Part shown: piece by piece, positions 1 through 10,900 of the stretch
Position numbering within the stretch: position 1 is the first letter of the stretch
How the letters are laid out: every line of letters starts with the position of its first letter
From: Symbiodinium natans
Lineage: Eukaryota; Sar; Dinophyceae; Suessiales; Symbiodiniaceae
NCBI GenBank assembly: GCA_905221605.1
Contig: CAJNDS010001868.1
Span: 362,001-426,000 of the forward strand
Direction: 5' to 3'
DNA: 64,000 nt
Notes under the pieces: generated by a model
The model's input: the letters and a program-made list of their open reading frames with translations, nothing else
The model's database searches: none
Told to the model about the DNA's origin: nothing
Program-made: the position numbers and the translations under genes

Positions 1-4
1 GGGC

Positions 5-86
5 CGGCGGTATCGGATAGCGCAGCATGTGCCCCTTGGTTGCCAGAATCTCGACGACGCTGGGGAGAGGCCCGGAGGTGTCTGGC
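5..86 (-). CDS. exon, VVEI...GHMLRYPIPP module, copy A (partial gene)
   Basis: Read on the minus strand this block gives a peptide containing VVEILATKGHMLRYPIPP. It is closely matched by the exon at 25635-25720 (VVEIVATKGHMLRYPIPP). Both start after an AG|GCCAGA acceptor in the same phase, and both lie downstream of a Pro/Gly-rich exon, so the pair is a duplicated two-exon unit. The donor lies at the window edge and the gene continues to the left. The module's function is not recognised. Confidence 0.6.
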
Positions 87-249
87 CTCGCTTGTGCTTG
101 GCTCGGGAGCCTGGGGTAACCTATGCTTCAAAAGACTTCTGTTCGAGATTGGGGGTTTATGTAGGGTCCGTTGGAGAAGCCACGACATGCAAAATGAGAT
201 CAACAACGCCCAAGAAACTCGATGGTATCTGGCCAGGATCCGCCTGTGC

Positions 250-3147
250 CTGAGATCGTGGCTCCCGTGGGCGCTCCAGAGCCTCCACCCGTGCCCGGAA
301 TCGTCGCCCCTGGTGGCAGCACTCCCGGAACAGTTCCTGAGCCATCACCAACCCCTCCTGTGCCAACACCTCCCGTGCCCGAAATCGTCGCTCCCGGTGG
401 AAGTTTTCCCGGAATAGTTCTGGACCGACCACCAACACCCTTCCCGCCTGGGCCGGAAATCGTCCCTCCTGGAACCACTGACGAACTAGACCCAGACCCA
501 TCGCCAACACCGCCACCATCACCGTTTGGCCCGCCCGGACCGGAAATCGTCCCTCCTGGATGCTCGCCCGAGCTGGTTCTGGAGCCACCTGGATGCGCCC
601 GTGAACTGCCGTCGTCGCCTCCGCCACCTCTCTTCGGCACGCTGCGACCGCGACCCGAAATCGTCGCTCCTGGAGGGAGCACTCCCGGAACAGTGCCTGA
701 GCCATCACCAACCCCTCCTGTGCCAACACCTCCCGTGCCCGAAATCGTCGCTCCGGGTGGAAGTACTCCCGGAATAGTGCTGGAGCCACCACCAACACCC
801 TTCCCGCCTGGGCCGGAAATCGTCCCTCCTGGAACCACTGACGAACTAGACCCAGACCCATCGCCAACACCGCCACCATCACCGTTTGGCCCGCCCGGAC
901 CGGAAATCGTCCCTCCTGGATGCTCGCCCGAGCTGGTTCTGGAGCCACCTGGATGCGCCCGTGAACTGCCGTCGTCGCCTCCGCCACCTCTCTTCGGCAC
1001 GCTGCGACCGCGACCCGAAATCGTCGCTCCTGGAGGGAGCACTCCCGGAACAGTGCCTGAGCCATCACCAACCCCTCCTGTGCCAACACCTCCCGTGCCC
1101 GAAATCGTCGCTCCGGGTGGAAGTACTCCCGGAATCGTGCTGGAGCCACCACCAACACCCTTCCCGCCTGGGCCCGAAATCGTCCCTCCTGGAAGCACTG
1201 ACGAACTAGACCCATCGCCACCTGGAACCGTAGCTCCTGGTGGGAGCACTCCTGGGATAGTTCCGGCTCCTGGGAGCACTAACGAACTGGCTCCCGAGCC
1301 GCCCGTGCCTGGAATTGTTGCTCCTGGCGGGAGCACTCCTGGGATAGTGCCGGAACCATCACCAACTCCACCTGTGCCTGCAGTCGTCGCTCCTGGTCCT
1401 GAGCCGCCTGGACCGGAAATCGTTCCTCCTGGATGCTCGCCCGACCTGGATCTGGAGCCGCGTGGGTGTGCCCGTGAGCTGTCGCCGTCATCTCCGCCAA
1501 CACCATTCGGCCCGCCGCGGTTCGCCCATGGCGGGAGTACTAAAGAGCTAGACCCATCTGGAATCTTCGCTCCTGGTGGAAGCACTCCCGGAACCGGAAT
1601 CGTCGCCCCTGGTGGGAGCACTCCCGGAACAGTTCCTGAGCCATCACCGACACCTCCCGTGCCAACACCTCCTGTGCCCGAAATTGTCGCTCCCGGCGGG
1701 GGTACTCCCGGAATAGTTCTGGAGCGACCACCAACACCCTTCCCGCCTGGGCCGGAAATCGTCCCTCCTGGAACCACTGACGAACTAGACCCAGACCCAT
1801 CGCCAACACCGCCACCATCACCGGTTGGCCCGCCCGGACCGGAAATCGTCCCTCCTGGATGCTCGCCCGAGCTGGTTCTGGAGCCACCTGGGTGCGCCCG
1901 TGAACTGTCGTCGTCGCCTCCGCCACCTCTCTTCGGCACGCTGCGACCGCGACCCGAAATCGTCGCTCCTGGAGGGAGCACTCCCGGAACAGTGCCTGAG
2001 CCATCACCAACCCCTCCTGTGCCAACACCTCCCGTGCCCGAAATCGTCGCTCCGGGTGGAAGTACTCCCGGAATAGTGCTGGAGCCACCACCAACACCCT
2101 TCCCGCCTGGGCCCGAAATCGTCCCTCCTGGAAGCATGCCTGGGGTGGCAATTCCGAGCATTTCATTGAGGGTGCCTCCTGGCGTGTTGGGCACTCCAGT
2201 GCCTCCTGCAGGCTGGCCTGGAATCGTCTGTGCTCCTCCGGAGCCATCACCAGTAGGATTAGTGGTGCCTGTGCCTGGAATCGTCGGTGCTCCGAAGGGA
2301 GTAAGGCCCGGAATCGTCGATGCTCCTGGGGGGGTGTTGGGCACTCCGGTACCTCCGGAGCCGTCGCTTGCAGGCTGACCTGGAGTCGTCTTTGCTCCTG
2401 GTGGTCCTCCCTTACCTCCGGAGCCATCACCTGCAAGATCCGCTCCGCCACCAGCACCGTTTGGCCCGCCCGGACCGGAAATCGTCCCTCCTGGCTGCTC
2501 GCCCGACCTGGTTCTGGAGCCACCTGGGTGCGCCCGTGAACTGTCGTCGTCGCCTCCGCCACCTCTCTTCGGCACGCTGCGACCGCGACCCGAAATCGTC
2601 GCTCCTGGAGGGAGCACTCCCGGAACAGTGCCTCCATCACCAACCCCTCCTGTGCCAACACCTCCCGTGCCCGAAATCGTCGCTCCGGGTGGAAGTACTC
2701 CCGGAATAGTGCTGGAGCCACCACCAACACCCTTCCCGCCTGGGCCCGAAATCGTCCCTCCTGGAAGCACGCCTGGGGTGGCAATTCCGAGCATTTCATT
2801 GAGGGTGCCTCCTGGCGTGTTGGGCACTCCAGTGCCTCCTGCAGGCTGGCCTGGAATCGTCTGTGCTCCTCCGGAGCCATCACCAGCAGGATTAGTGCCT
2901 GGAATCGTCGGTACTCCGAAGGGAGTAAGGCCCGGAATCGTCGATGCTCCTGGGGGGGTGTTGGGCACTCCGGTACCTCCGGAGCCGTCGTTTGCAGGCT
3001 GACCTGGAGTCGTCTTTGCTCCTGGAGGTCCTCCCTTACCTCCGGAGCCATCACCGGCAAGATCCGCTCCGCCACCAGCACCGTTCGGCCCGCCTGGACC
3101 GGCAATCGTCCCTCCTGGCTGCTCGCCCGAAGTGCCACCCTTAGCTT
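250..3147 (-). CDS. long Pro/Gly/Thr/Ser-rich repeat exon, copy A
   Basis: A continuous minus-strand frame of about 1,000 residues made of degenerate repeats such as PGVLPPGATISGTGG, GGTISGPGG, TIPGQP and DGSGG. It has no hydrophobic segment or catalytic motif, so it looks like a flexible secreted or wall-type spacer. I start the exon at the CATCGCAG|AAGC acceptor near 3147. The upstream Met at 3232 sits in a purine/C-rich intron-like stretch and is probably not a true start. The 3' end probably uses a CAG|GC donor near 250, then joins the exon at 5-86. Copy B (26178-28206) shares motifs (GAxTIPG, DGSGGTGVPNTP, AKTTPGQP) and the same downstream exon. Because repeat lengths are multiples of three, other frames are also long and open, including a 718-codon plus-strand frame. 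I take those as shadows. Confidence 0.6.
420..1139. repeat. 360-bp tandem duplication inside the Pro/Gly-rich exon
   Basis: Bases 421-780 and 781-1140 are almost identical at an offset of exactly 360. A third, partial copy continues from 1141, and further diverged copies lie at about 1735-2130 and 2465-2765. The unit is in frame (120 codons), so the array expands the protein without breaking it. Confidence 0.85.
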
Positions 3148-3282
3148 CTGCGATGTCGGGCTGTGGGATGCTAAAAAACCCAAGCGCGAAAACCTTCGAA
3201 GCCCCCCCCCTCTCCCCAGAAAAAAACAACAAAACTTAAAAACTCAACTCCTGAAATCTCTATATACACAAAAACTCAACTC

Positions 3283-3560
3283 CTAAACCCTAAACCCTAA
3301 ACCCTGAACCCCAAACCCTAAACCCTTCCTGTAAGCCATGCACCCTGGGGGTGAGCGTGTCGGGTTGATGGTTGAAGCTGGAAACAGAAGGTTTGGACCG
3401 TGCGCCTTAAGCGCTTCTATCTCTGAGGCTTCAGGGTTTAAGCCTAAACCCTAAACCCTAAACCCTAAACCCTAAACCCTTAACCCTGAAGCCCTAAACC
3501 CTAAACCCTAACCCTAAACCCTAAACCCCAAACCCGAAGCCCTAAACCCTAGAATTTAGA
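3283..3560. repeat. interstitial telomere-like array (CCCTAAA)n, degenerate
   Basis: Runs of CCCTAAA, interrupted by unique sequence, with variants such as CCCTGAA, CCCCAAA and CCCGAAG. It lies 5' (sense) of Pro/Gly exon copy A. The rest of 3148-4114 holds a MITE-like element (3667-3875), further CCCTAAA runs and no recognisable exon. Confidence 0.9.
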
Positions 3561-3666
3561 GTTTCGGGGTTCGGGGTTCAGGATGCAGGGTCTATATAAT
3601 AATGCGTTTCAGAATGAAGGACACTACAGCTGTTGCCGGTGACATTCCAAGCAGTATGGCTCTCTG

Positions 3667-3875
3667 CTTGGAGGTTCATGGTACTTATTCACCAGTTATA
3701 ACTGTACCTACGACTGTACTTATAACTGGACTTATAATCATATTAGGGCACTTAAGGGGCTTATAAGTGGGCTATAAGTACAATCATTAATTGGTTCTAA
3801 TAAGTACCCCTAAACCCTAAACCCTAACCCCTAAACCCTAAACCCTAAACCCTATAAGTACCATGAACCTCCAAG
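3667..3875. mobile_element. MITE-like element, GGAGGTTCATGGTACTTA family, copy 1
   Basis: A perfect 21-bp terminal inverted repeat: CTTGGAGGTTCATGGTACTTA at 3667-3687 and its reverse complement at 3855-3875. The interior (about 165 bp) is AT-rich with sub-palindromes and holds its own run of CCCTAAA near 3810-3853. A related copy is at 15252-15452. No ORF; non-autonomous. Confidence 0.8.
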
Positions 3876-3939
3876 TAGAGCACCTACGGTGTGGCGGAGC
3901 CATGCTGATTCACGGGCACGGGAGAGGTGAGATCCAGAG

Positions 3940-4012
3940 CCTAAACCCTAAACCCTAAACCCTAAACCCTAAACCCTAAACCCTAAACCCTAAACCCTAA
4001 ACCCTAAACCTC
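3940..4012. repeat. interstitial telomere-like array (CCCTAAA)n
   Basis: About ten near-perfect CCCTAAA units, followed by unique sequence up to the left LTR of the retroelement at 4115. Confidence 0.95.
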
Positions 4013-4114
4013 CACCTGTCCAAGATGCACTCCCGCAGTCCGCGAAGTTCCCTTGCCACCCGAGCCTGGCGACAGGGAGGCTAACATCACAGCCCGGAAC
4101 CTGAGAGTTTAGGG

Positions 4115-4401
4115 TACGGGGGCAACCGAAAGGGAACAGGAAAAGAAACCAACCCTCAACAGTCGCCTATATGGATTTCCCAGATCGAACCAGAAACAAG
4201 AACACCCAACCCTAAGGGGAAAGGATAAGGGAGAAGGGACGGGACTACTCCAACCCGTTAAACCCAACCCCAGGCATACGTACTTTTTCAACAAAAGCTG
4301 ACGGCTCTCGGCCATCTTGAGCCATACAAGATTTCCGGGTACGTTGACCCTTCCAACACCCAACACTAACTCCTTTCTACAATACCAACTGCAGCTCCGC
4401 A
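4115..4401 (-). repeat. 3' long terminal repeat of the retroelement
   Basis: 287 bp, matching 12659-12945 except for one A/G difference in the CAGGC(A/G)TACGTA stretch. On the minus strand it starts TGCGGAGCTGC and ends CCCCCGTA, so the ends are TG...TA rather than TG...CA. Confidence 0.93.
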
Positions 4402-4409
4402 CTCCCCCT
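4402..4409 (-). other. polypurine tract of the retroelement
   Basis: Minus-strand AGGGGGAG directly abuts the first TG of the 3' LTR, the position where plus-strand DNA synthesis is primed in LTR elements. The stretch between it and the ORF2 stop (4410-4774) shows no other feature. Confidence 0.8.
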
Positions 4410-4774
4410 GTCCTAGGATTTCCTAGGACACATTGGAGGTGCAGATCTTTTGGCCAAAAACTGCCATTAGGGCAGCAGCCAGCTGCTTGAAATGCACAAT
4501 ATGGTTTTACGTCATCCAGGACGAAATTATAGCACATTGGCTAAACCCACTAACCACAGAGAATCTTTTTTCCACCATGATCCTCTTTATCATTGAAGAC
4601 TCTTCGGCCTTCTTCACCACAAACCGTGGTCTTCGCTACGCGAAAAACTACTGACTTCTACTATCAGGGATTTCCATACCCTTAATAGTAACCACCACAT
4701 TTTCAGCACATTGGCTGTTCCAGCGCACCTGTCTCCAGAAAGAGAAAAACCATCCCTTCATCCATACCATCCAA

Positions 4775-7700
4775 TCACTTCTTTTTCCGATTGTTGGCAA
4801 TACTGAGGTGAAGTTGCAGCAGAATATACTCTAGGTCCGAAACTGTAAGAACAGGATCCTGCACGCACCTTTGAATTGAGGATACCAATCCTTCTCTCTT
4901 TGCGTCCTCAATCGCTTGGCAAGATTGACCCAGCTCTGCATTCACAGTGGTAGACGCTTGCGCATCCACATCAGAGGGACGATCCTTTTCCTCAGGACCT
5001 TTCACCACTACCACCTCTTCCTTTTTGGGGCTCTGACTTTTCTCCTTCTTCTTCGTCTTTCCACCGACGTTTGACTTTGTGCGCATTTTCGAGGCTTTTT
5101 CCCCTGCAGAAACCACCACATTGGATGATGATCCACCCTTCTCAATGATCGCCGGCATCTTCTTCGGCTTTGGAACCATGAGAGTGTAAGGATCTTCAAT
5201 AGCTGCAGCTTTCCTCTTCTTTTTGACCTTTTTCACTTCCTCCTCAACGGCAACCTCCGTCTCCGAAGTCTCAACCACTTCTTTTTCGGCAGGAATATCC
5301 TTGCTGGACTCCCTTTCTAGGGACCTCTTTTTGCCCCTTTTGGAATCTTTCTCTTCTCCCAGATTGGCTCGCTCGTACCATATCCTCAGGTCATTGACCC
5401 ATTCTTCCACCTCCGCGAGCGATACATCATACGACTTCACTACTTCGTGAAGTTCCAGCACGGACAGCATACCAGTGGTCCACGAAACCCATTCTCTATC
5501 CATCTGGTCAGCATCTCCATTGAACTTCAGGAGCTTGAACAGTGGGTCCGCCTCTGCTCGAGCCAAATCTGACTTGCCATTGGACAGAAATGAAATCGCC
5601 TCCATCAACAGTTCCGTCATTTTGGTATCATCGTCATAAACCATAAAATCCTCCTCACCATCATCGAACTGTTCAGGAGAGGTCTCCTTTTCTCCACCTT
5701 TTGCACCAGAACTTCTCCTTGGACCATCCCTTGGGGGCGTCCTTGGAGACCTTGGCCTCTGTTCATCCAGCGGATCACCATGCTCAAAGACACACCTGTC
5801 ACCATAACGACACTTCCCAGACTGAGCAAACTGGATGCACCTCACACCAGTTGCATCATGCGAGAACGCACACTCCTTTCCAGCGAAGCAGGGTCTCCCC
5901 GCCACATAGTATTTGCACCAATACGAATGCAGCACCACATCATCTTCTGAATGGATGAATTTGCAGTCTTCACCAAATTTGCAGCGATCTTTTCCCCTGC
6001 TGAACCAATAGCAGAAGCCTTCCTTCCTCTTCTCCAAGCGCTCCGCCTCGCACCGGTCCATAGGGCGATTCTGCTCTACATGAACATTGCCATGTACCTG
6101 AGAACTGCTCCCTTCACCCAAGGTGCTATCAGTATTTGATGCTTGGAGTACAGCTGGAAAACCTGGCCTTGGTCCTACCACCTTCATGATTGGTTTTCCG
6201 CCAGCTCCTGAGCCATGCTGAGACGATCCAAAAACATTGAACATCTTCATGAAGGCCTTTCTAGCGCCGATCTTCTGCACCCTTTTGATTGGACGTTTCA
6301 TTGCTCCAACCTTGCATCCAGATGCGTTCAAACGACACAACCTCCTATGCCCAGCTCTATATCCCTTCTTCCAAAGAGCCATAAGAATTCTAGAGGCAGT
6401 AACATTCTCCACCTCTACCTTTTCCAACGGTCCCTCACTTCCCGGAACAAACCCCTCCAATCCATCCATATCTGAAGACCTTTCCATCTTTTTTGACACC
6501 ACTTCGTCGAGGTAGTCTTCCGAGATCCAGGGTAAGTTCCTCTTAGAGGAAGGATTGTCACCATTGTTTGGTCCTTCACCAGGATACCCCTTTGTGCTGT
6601 CAAAGATCTTACCAGTAGTGCGATCCTGCGTAGAGAAATTGGAAGCAACGCGAGAGTACACTGACCACAAGAAAATCCTTGTGCCAGCCAGTCTTGACGA
6701 CCCACTGGATGTCTCCTCTTCCGGAGAAACTTCTGGCGCTTTGCCATCCCTTCCAGTGTCACCAATTGTCTCACCTCCAGCATCTTCAATGGGAATAAGG
6801 GATTCATTGTTCCCTTGATCAAGTACCGCATCCTCCGGTCCCAGAACTTCCAGCACCGCTGTCGAAGGATCCACTTCTTCATCAGCATCGTCGTCCATCC
6901 TTTTCCAGAGAACCTCCACTTGATCGGCACATGTCGCCGCCTGAAGAAACTCCATTAATTGGGCCTTCCCGCGCTGCCAGAGAAATTCCAAATTCACCAC
7001 TGATCCTTGGCCTCCTAGAGTAAGGAACGGAGCTACCAATTTGGCTACCCTTGCCATAAGTTCGACGTGAACTTCCATGCCTGGACTGCGGTTCCAATCG
7101 TAGGCAATTGCCTCCATAGCAGTTCCAAACTTATCAGTATTTCTGAATTCCCCTTCCAGACCAGGAGATAGCAATGCACCCATCACCGAAAGAGGATAAT
7201 TTCCCACCACCGGCAAGCACGGATTGTCATGGAACGAATGATGCAAATCACCATAGTGTCCTTGATCTCTCCTTTGAAAAAGGAGTGCTCCAGTCCCTAG
7301 CTGGGCATTCAATTCATCCACTTGAACCATTTCAGCACATATTCTCTGTGCCTCAGTTGCTATTGCTGGCCAGATGGTACGATCGGTCAGACCGCGACGC
7401 ATAACCCAATCAGTTGTTGGCGACTGAATCAGCGTTCCTGGATCATACACCATAACCACCATCGCACTATCATCCATTGACTGATCAGCATCGTCCTCCA
7501 GTGCCAGGTTCAAATCCTGTTCGCTTGCACCTTCGGATGACATGCTAATAACCAAATTTCGGTCCATCTTATTGGACCCCTTCTGACAGTCCCTTTGCCC
7601 CACAGGCAACTTGCCAACAGCAACCTTCCAATAAATCCGAGTCAGAAGGCCTTTAACCAGCAATTGCTGAGGATCCTTCTTCACCGGACGAACATCCAAT

Positions 7701-7903
7701 GTCTTCGCACCATCACCACGGAGTTCATTGCTCCCACCTTCTCCTTCGTTTTGGTCAGTCTCTTCGCCAGAAATTTGCACTGCTCCTTCCAGCGCCGTCT
7801 CCTGTCCAGCCACTTCTTGCCCAGGAAGAACTTGAGCGCTTTCAGATACATTCACCTGTCCAGCAACACCTTGCCCAGGTAAAACCTCATCCGTGGAGCC
7901 CAC
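4775..7903 (-). CDS. retroelement ORF2, triple CCCH zinc-finger protein
   Basis: Open frame of about 1,042 codons. Residues ~630-710 hold three CCCH-type zinc fingers in a row (CYWFSRGKDRCKFGEDCKFIH, CKYYVAGRPCFAGKECAFSH and CIQFAQSGKCRYGDRCVFEH, each cited by its start and end residues), which in known families bind RNA. The N-terminal half is an unrecognised, largely helical region with many Trp and Leu. The C-terminal third is highly charged with Lys-rich blocks (KKVKKKRK) that look like nuclear-localisation or nucleic-acid-binding segments. The frame lies -1 to ORF1, stays open upstream through the ORF1 stop for at least 80 nt, and has no ATG at its listed start (GTG). A -1 frameshift from ORF1 or internal initiation is therefore possible. 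A gag-like RNA-packaging role is inference. Confidence 0.75.
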   Translation of the reverse strand: MGSTDEVLPGQGVAGQVNVSESAQVLPGQEVAGQETALEGAVQISGEETDQNEGEGGSNELRGDGAKTLDVRPVKKDPQQLLVKGLLTRIYWKVAVGKLPVGQRDCQKGSNKMDRNLVISMSSEGASEQDLNLALEDDADQSMDDSAMVVMVYDPGTLIQSPTTDWVMRRGLTDRTIWPAIATEAQRICAEMVQVDELNAQLGTGALLFQRRDQGHYGDLHHSFHDNPCLPVVGNYPLSVMGALLSPGLEGEFRNTDKFGTAMEAIAYDWNRSPGMEVHVELMARVAKLVAPFLTLGGQGSVVNLEFLWQRGKAQLMEFLQAATCADQVEVLWKRMDDDADEEVDPSTAVLEVLGPEDAVLDQGNNESLIPIEDAGGETIGDTGRDGKAPEVSPEEETSSGSSRLAGTRIFLWSVYSRVASNFSTQDRTTGKIFDSTKGYPGEGPNNGDNPSSKRNLPWISEDYLDEVVSKKMERSSDMDGLEGFVPGSEGPLEKVEVENVTASRILMALWKKGYRAGHRRLCRLNASGCKVGAMKRPIKRVQKIGARKAFMKMFNVFGSSQHGSGAGGKPIMKVVGPRPGFPAVLQASNTDSTLGEGSSSQVHGNVHVEQNRPMDRCEAERLEKRKEGFCYWFSRGKDRCKFGEDCKFIHSEDDVVLHSYWCKYYVAGRPCFAGKECAFSHDATGVRCIQFAQSGKCRYGDRCVFEHGDPLDEQRPRSPRTPPRDGPRRSSGAKGGEKETSPEQFDDGEEDFMVYDDDTKMTELLMEAISFLSNGKSDLARAEADPLFKLLKFNGDADQMDREWVSWTTGMLSVLELHEVVKSYDVSLAEVEEWVNDLRIWYERANLGEEKDSKRGKKRSLERESSKDIPAEKEVVETSETEVAVEEEVKKVKKKRKAAAIEDPYTLMVPKPKKMPAIIEKGGSSSNVVVSAGEKASKMRTKSNVGGKTKKKEKSQSPKKEEVVVVKGPEEKDRPSDVDAQASTTVNAELGQSCQAIEDAKREGLVSSIQRCVQDPVLTVSDLEYILLQLHLSIANNRKKK

Positions 7904-7917
7904 CGCCAGCGAACCAA

Positions 7918-10900
7918 CTATAACTGAGCCATCCCTTGCTCTTTTTTGAGACTGTTCAGTTCGACGAGAAGGTTGGGTTGTGGTAGCGAAAAAACTTGAG
8001 AAGTCACTTCTTGGCGGGTCTCCCCCCGCGACGCTTTGTCGCGCCCTTCGCCAAGGTGAACCGATTTGTTCTGCCCGTCATTGGGGCCCGAAGAACCACC
8101 CATCGGAACATTGCCACGAATCGCAGTTCTCTGTGAATCCCTTTCTTGCAAAAAGATTTCCCTCATACGTTGCGCGGCAGTGGTCTCCTCCTCGCTTGAA
8201 TCGCTTGAGGAAGCGGCATAAGAGACCAAAGCCTCCGCCTGATCATCATCATCCACGACATCTGCCCACGCTCTGCTGAACCGATACGACAACCCACCAC
8301 GAGGCTTCAGTTCCAGTGGTTTTGGCTTTTCCACCACTTCCGCCGGTTGCACTCGCCGTTGTGAGCGAGAGCGTGGCACCTGTCGCACCTGTTTTTTATT
8401 TAGCAAGGGCCTTCCCCTTTTCACAGGGTTTGATCTTGACCGATACTTTTTTGTTGGTGGGTTCACCGGCGGCATTCCAACTCCCACCAACTGCAGCTTC
8501 TGTACGCACAGCGGAGACCTCTGCGCAAGCGTCCAAGCGTCACGGTACCTGACCTTATCAAAAAGCTCCCGATAGGAGCCTCTCGGCATTGTTTTTGCAC
8601 CGGAGCCTTCAGCTTCACGCACCTGAGTGAGGGTTCGTACCGCCTCGCTTCCAGCTTCTTTGCTCCCAGAAGATTGTTGTACCCGTACAGATGCATCGGA
8701 AGGAACTGCTTTTTCTGGTCCCCCCGGACGATATCGGACACCACCCACCAATTGCAGAATTTTGCATGCTGTCACTTTGTTGATCCCTTTATCAACCAAA
8801 TCTTCCACAAAGATGAACTCTTGCAGGTCCGACACGTTGGTCACACCAAGTGTAATCATCACCCCACTTACATGAGGGGTATACACCCAAAGGTGTTCGT
8901 TGCGAGCCATCCAATTTTCAATTGGCTCCTCTGGATTTTGAAGCCGAGTACCAGTGGACTCAGCCACCGAATTCTTTTGTTCATCATCTTCAGCTTCATC
9001 CAGGATACCCTTTTCACCTTCTTTTTGTGACACATTGGTCATTTGCAGCGCTTTTGGTGCTGAGGATGATGAAGATTCAGCTCCCCCACTCGCAGGTGGC
9101 TGAAAAGTGCTCCTGTCCGAAATCTCCCATCCTCTCTCTTTTTCAAACCGGACCTGATTGGCCACATGTACCAAGTGTTTCAGGTGCGCCAGCCGCTCTT
9201 CAGACATCTCGTCGTGGGAATACCTGCAGGAATTTAACCCCTTCCGGCAATGTCCTCTGAGGTAATAATCGAAACAGCAATGGTGGAACCCCGCGTCCCT
9301 TAGTGCCTTCCTGGAAGCATTGTCCCAAGATTTGCCGGGCTCCCAAGTCCCTTCCAATGCTATGGCATCGTTGTGAAGATACCTGCATGTAGTCCCATAT
9401 CTACAACCACCTTGATTGTAATACAGACACAGCCGACCTTTTGGCTCACCCGATGTAGGTTCACCCTTTGATGCACCTTTACCAAAGTTGTACTTGGCCC
9501 GGAAGGCTAAATCCTCCCGCTCCTGCTGCGCCTCATCCACTGTGCCTTCCTCTGTGGGAGGGTCACCAATGTTCCCATCCTCATCTCCAGCTTCTTGGCT
9601 GTTCTTTGGCTCAGTTGATCCTCCTCCTGGCCAACCTTCACCATAACGACGATGCTCATAGGAACACCCATCACCATTGCGACACCTTCCCCGATTGAAG
9701 AACTTGCACAGCTTGCTGTATCCAGGTGACACAGCCTTTGGAGTCATGTGAGCCTTCCTGTACTGGTCAGGATCCATGTAGGCTTCCATTGGCTTGTTCT
9801 CCCTTTTACTCATGGATTCCACTGCACCATCAAGCTCCTGCAAAAATCGCTTGGTGTCCAACCAAAGCGCGTTCCAAAGCTCATCTTCCCCTTGACTCAG
9901 CACCATTGCCACCGCTTCACCCACAACTGGTCGAGTAAATCTCCTTTTTCTGCATGCCAGTTCGAAGAGCGCGTTGTGGTACTGTTTTCGGGGAAAAGTG
10001 GATGTCTTTCCCAAGCCTGTGCTTTCCGTACCATCAGGCTCCCAACCATCACTTTGCAAGATGCCATACGCGCGCCGAGCTTCCGCATTCAGGAATGATT
10101 GATCTGCAACACACTCCTGTAGATATTCCATTGGGCGACCCAACAGCATCCCAGTGATTTTGCCCACATAGGCCTTATCTTCGTTTCCATCCTCAAGAAG
10201 AGCTTTATAGATCTTTTCTCCATAAAGTTGCCTTTCCTCTTGTTCTTCTGAGGATAACTCCTGATCAGCAACCCTTTCATCGGATTGCTCTTCCTCCCGT
10301 TTCCAGTCCCATTGACTGTTGGAATCTTGGTACCATTGACCAGCATACCATGAATCTGTCCACCAAGTACTCCAGCCGCTGGATTTCCATTTGCGCAGCG
10401 TCGAAGAAGAGTCCTCCTCGTCCTCTTCCAAAACCAGAAAGGTGTCCAAGATTATGGTACCATCATCTTCCACTCGTTTCACTGTTCCATTGACAGTATC
10501 ACCAAATTTGAACTGATGTGCGTTGTTCCCTTCTGCAGGAATCAATACATTCACATCACCATGGTCCAAAAAGGCTCCATACCCATTGATGCAGCGCACC
10601 AGACCACTGATCTCATCTCCCTCTTGATAGCAATGTTCCCCAGGTGATTCCAAGGCTCCCGCTCGGGGCACTTTCTTTGCATGCTCTTCAGAAACCATCT
10701 CTGTATCATCGGCTCCTGGCACATCCTTTGTTTCCACCTTTGGGTCACACTGCTCGTCCGGCTGCTGCACGAGTCCCACAAGATCATCCATCTTGTGCTC
10801 CAGGGGCTCAGGACCTTCCTTTTTTTCAGCCAATGGCTTTGCCTCTTCTGCTGCAGTTCGCTCGGTGTCGACTTCCGGCGAGCTTCCAGACGGCAATACT

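Noticed and set aside
222-2378. 718-codon plus-strand Pro-rich ORF
   Set aside because: It is the reverse strand of the minus-strand Pro/Gly repeat exon. The copy-B comparison and the downstream exon support the minus strand.
4109-4537. 142-codon minus ORF (and its twin at 12515-12946)
   Set aside because: Both are readings through the LTRs. The near identity reflects the LTR pair, not a gene family.
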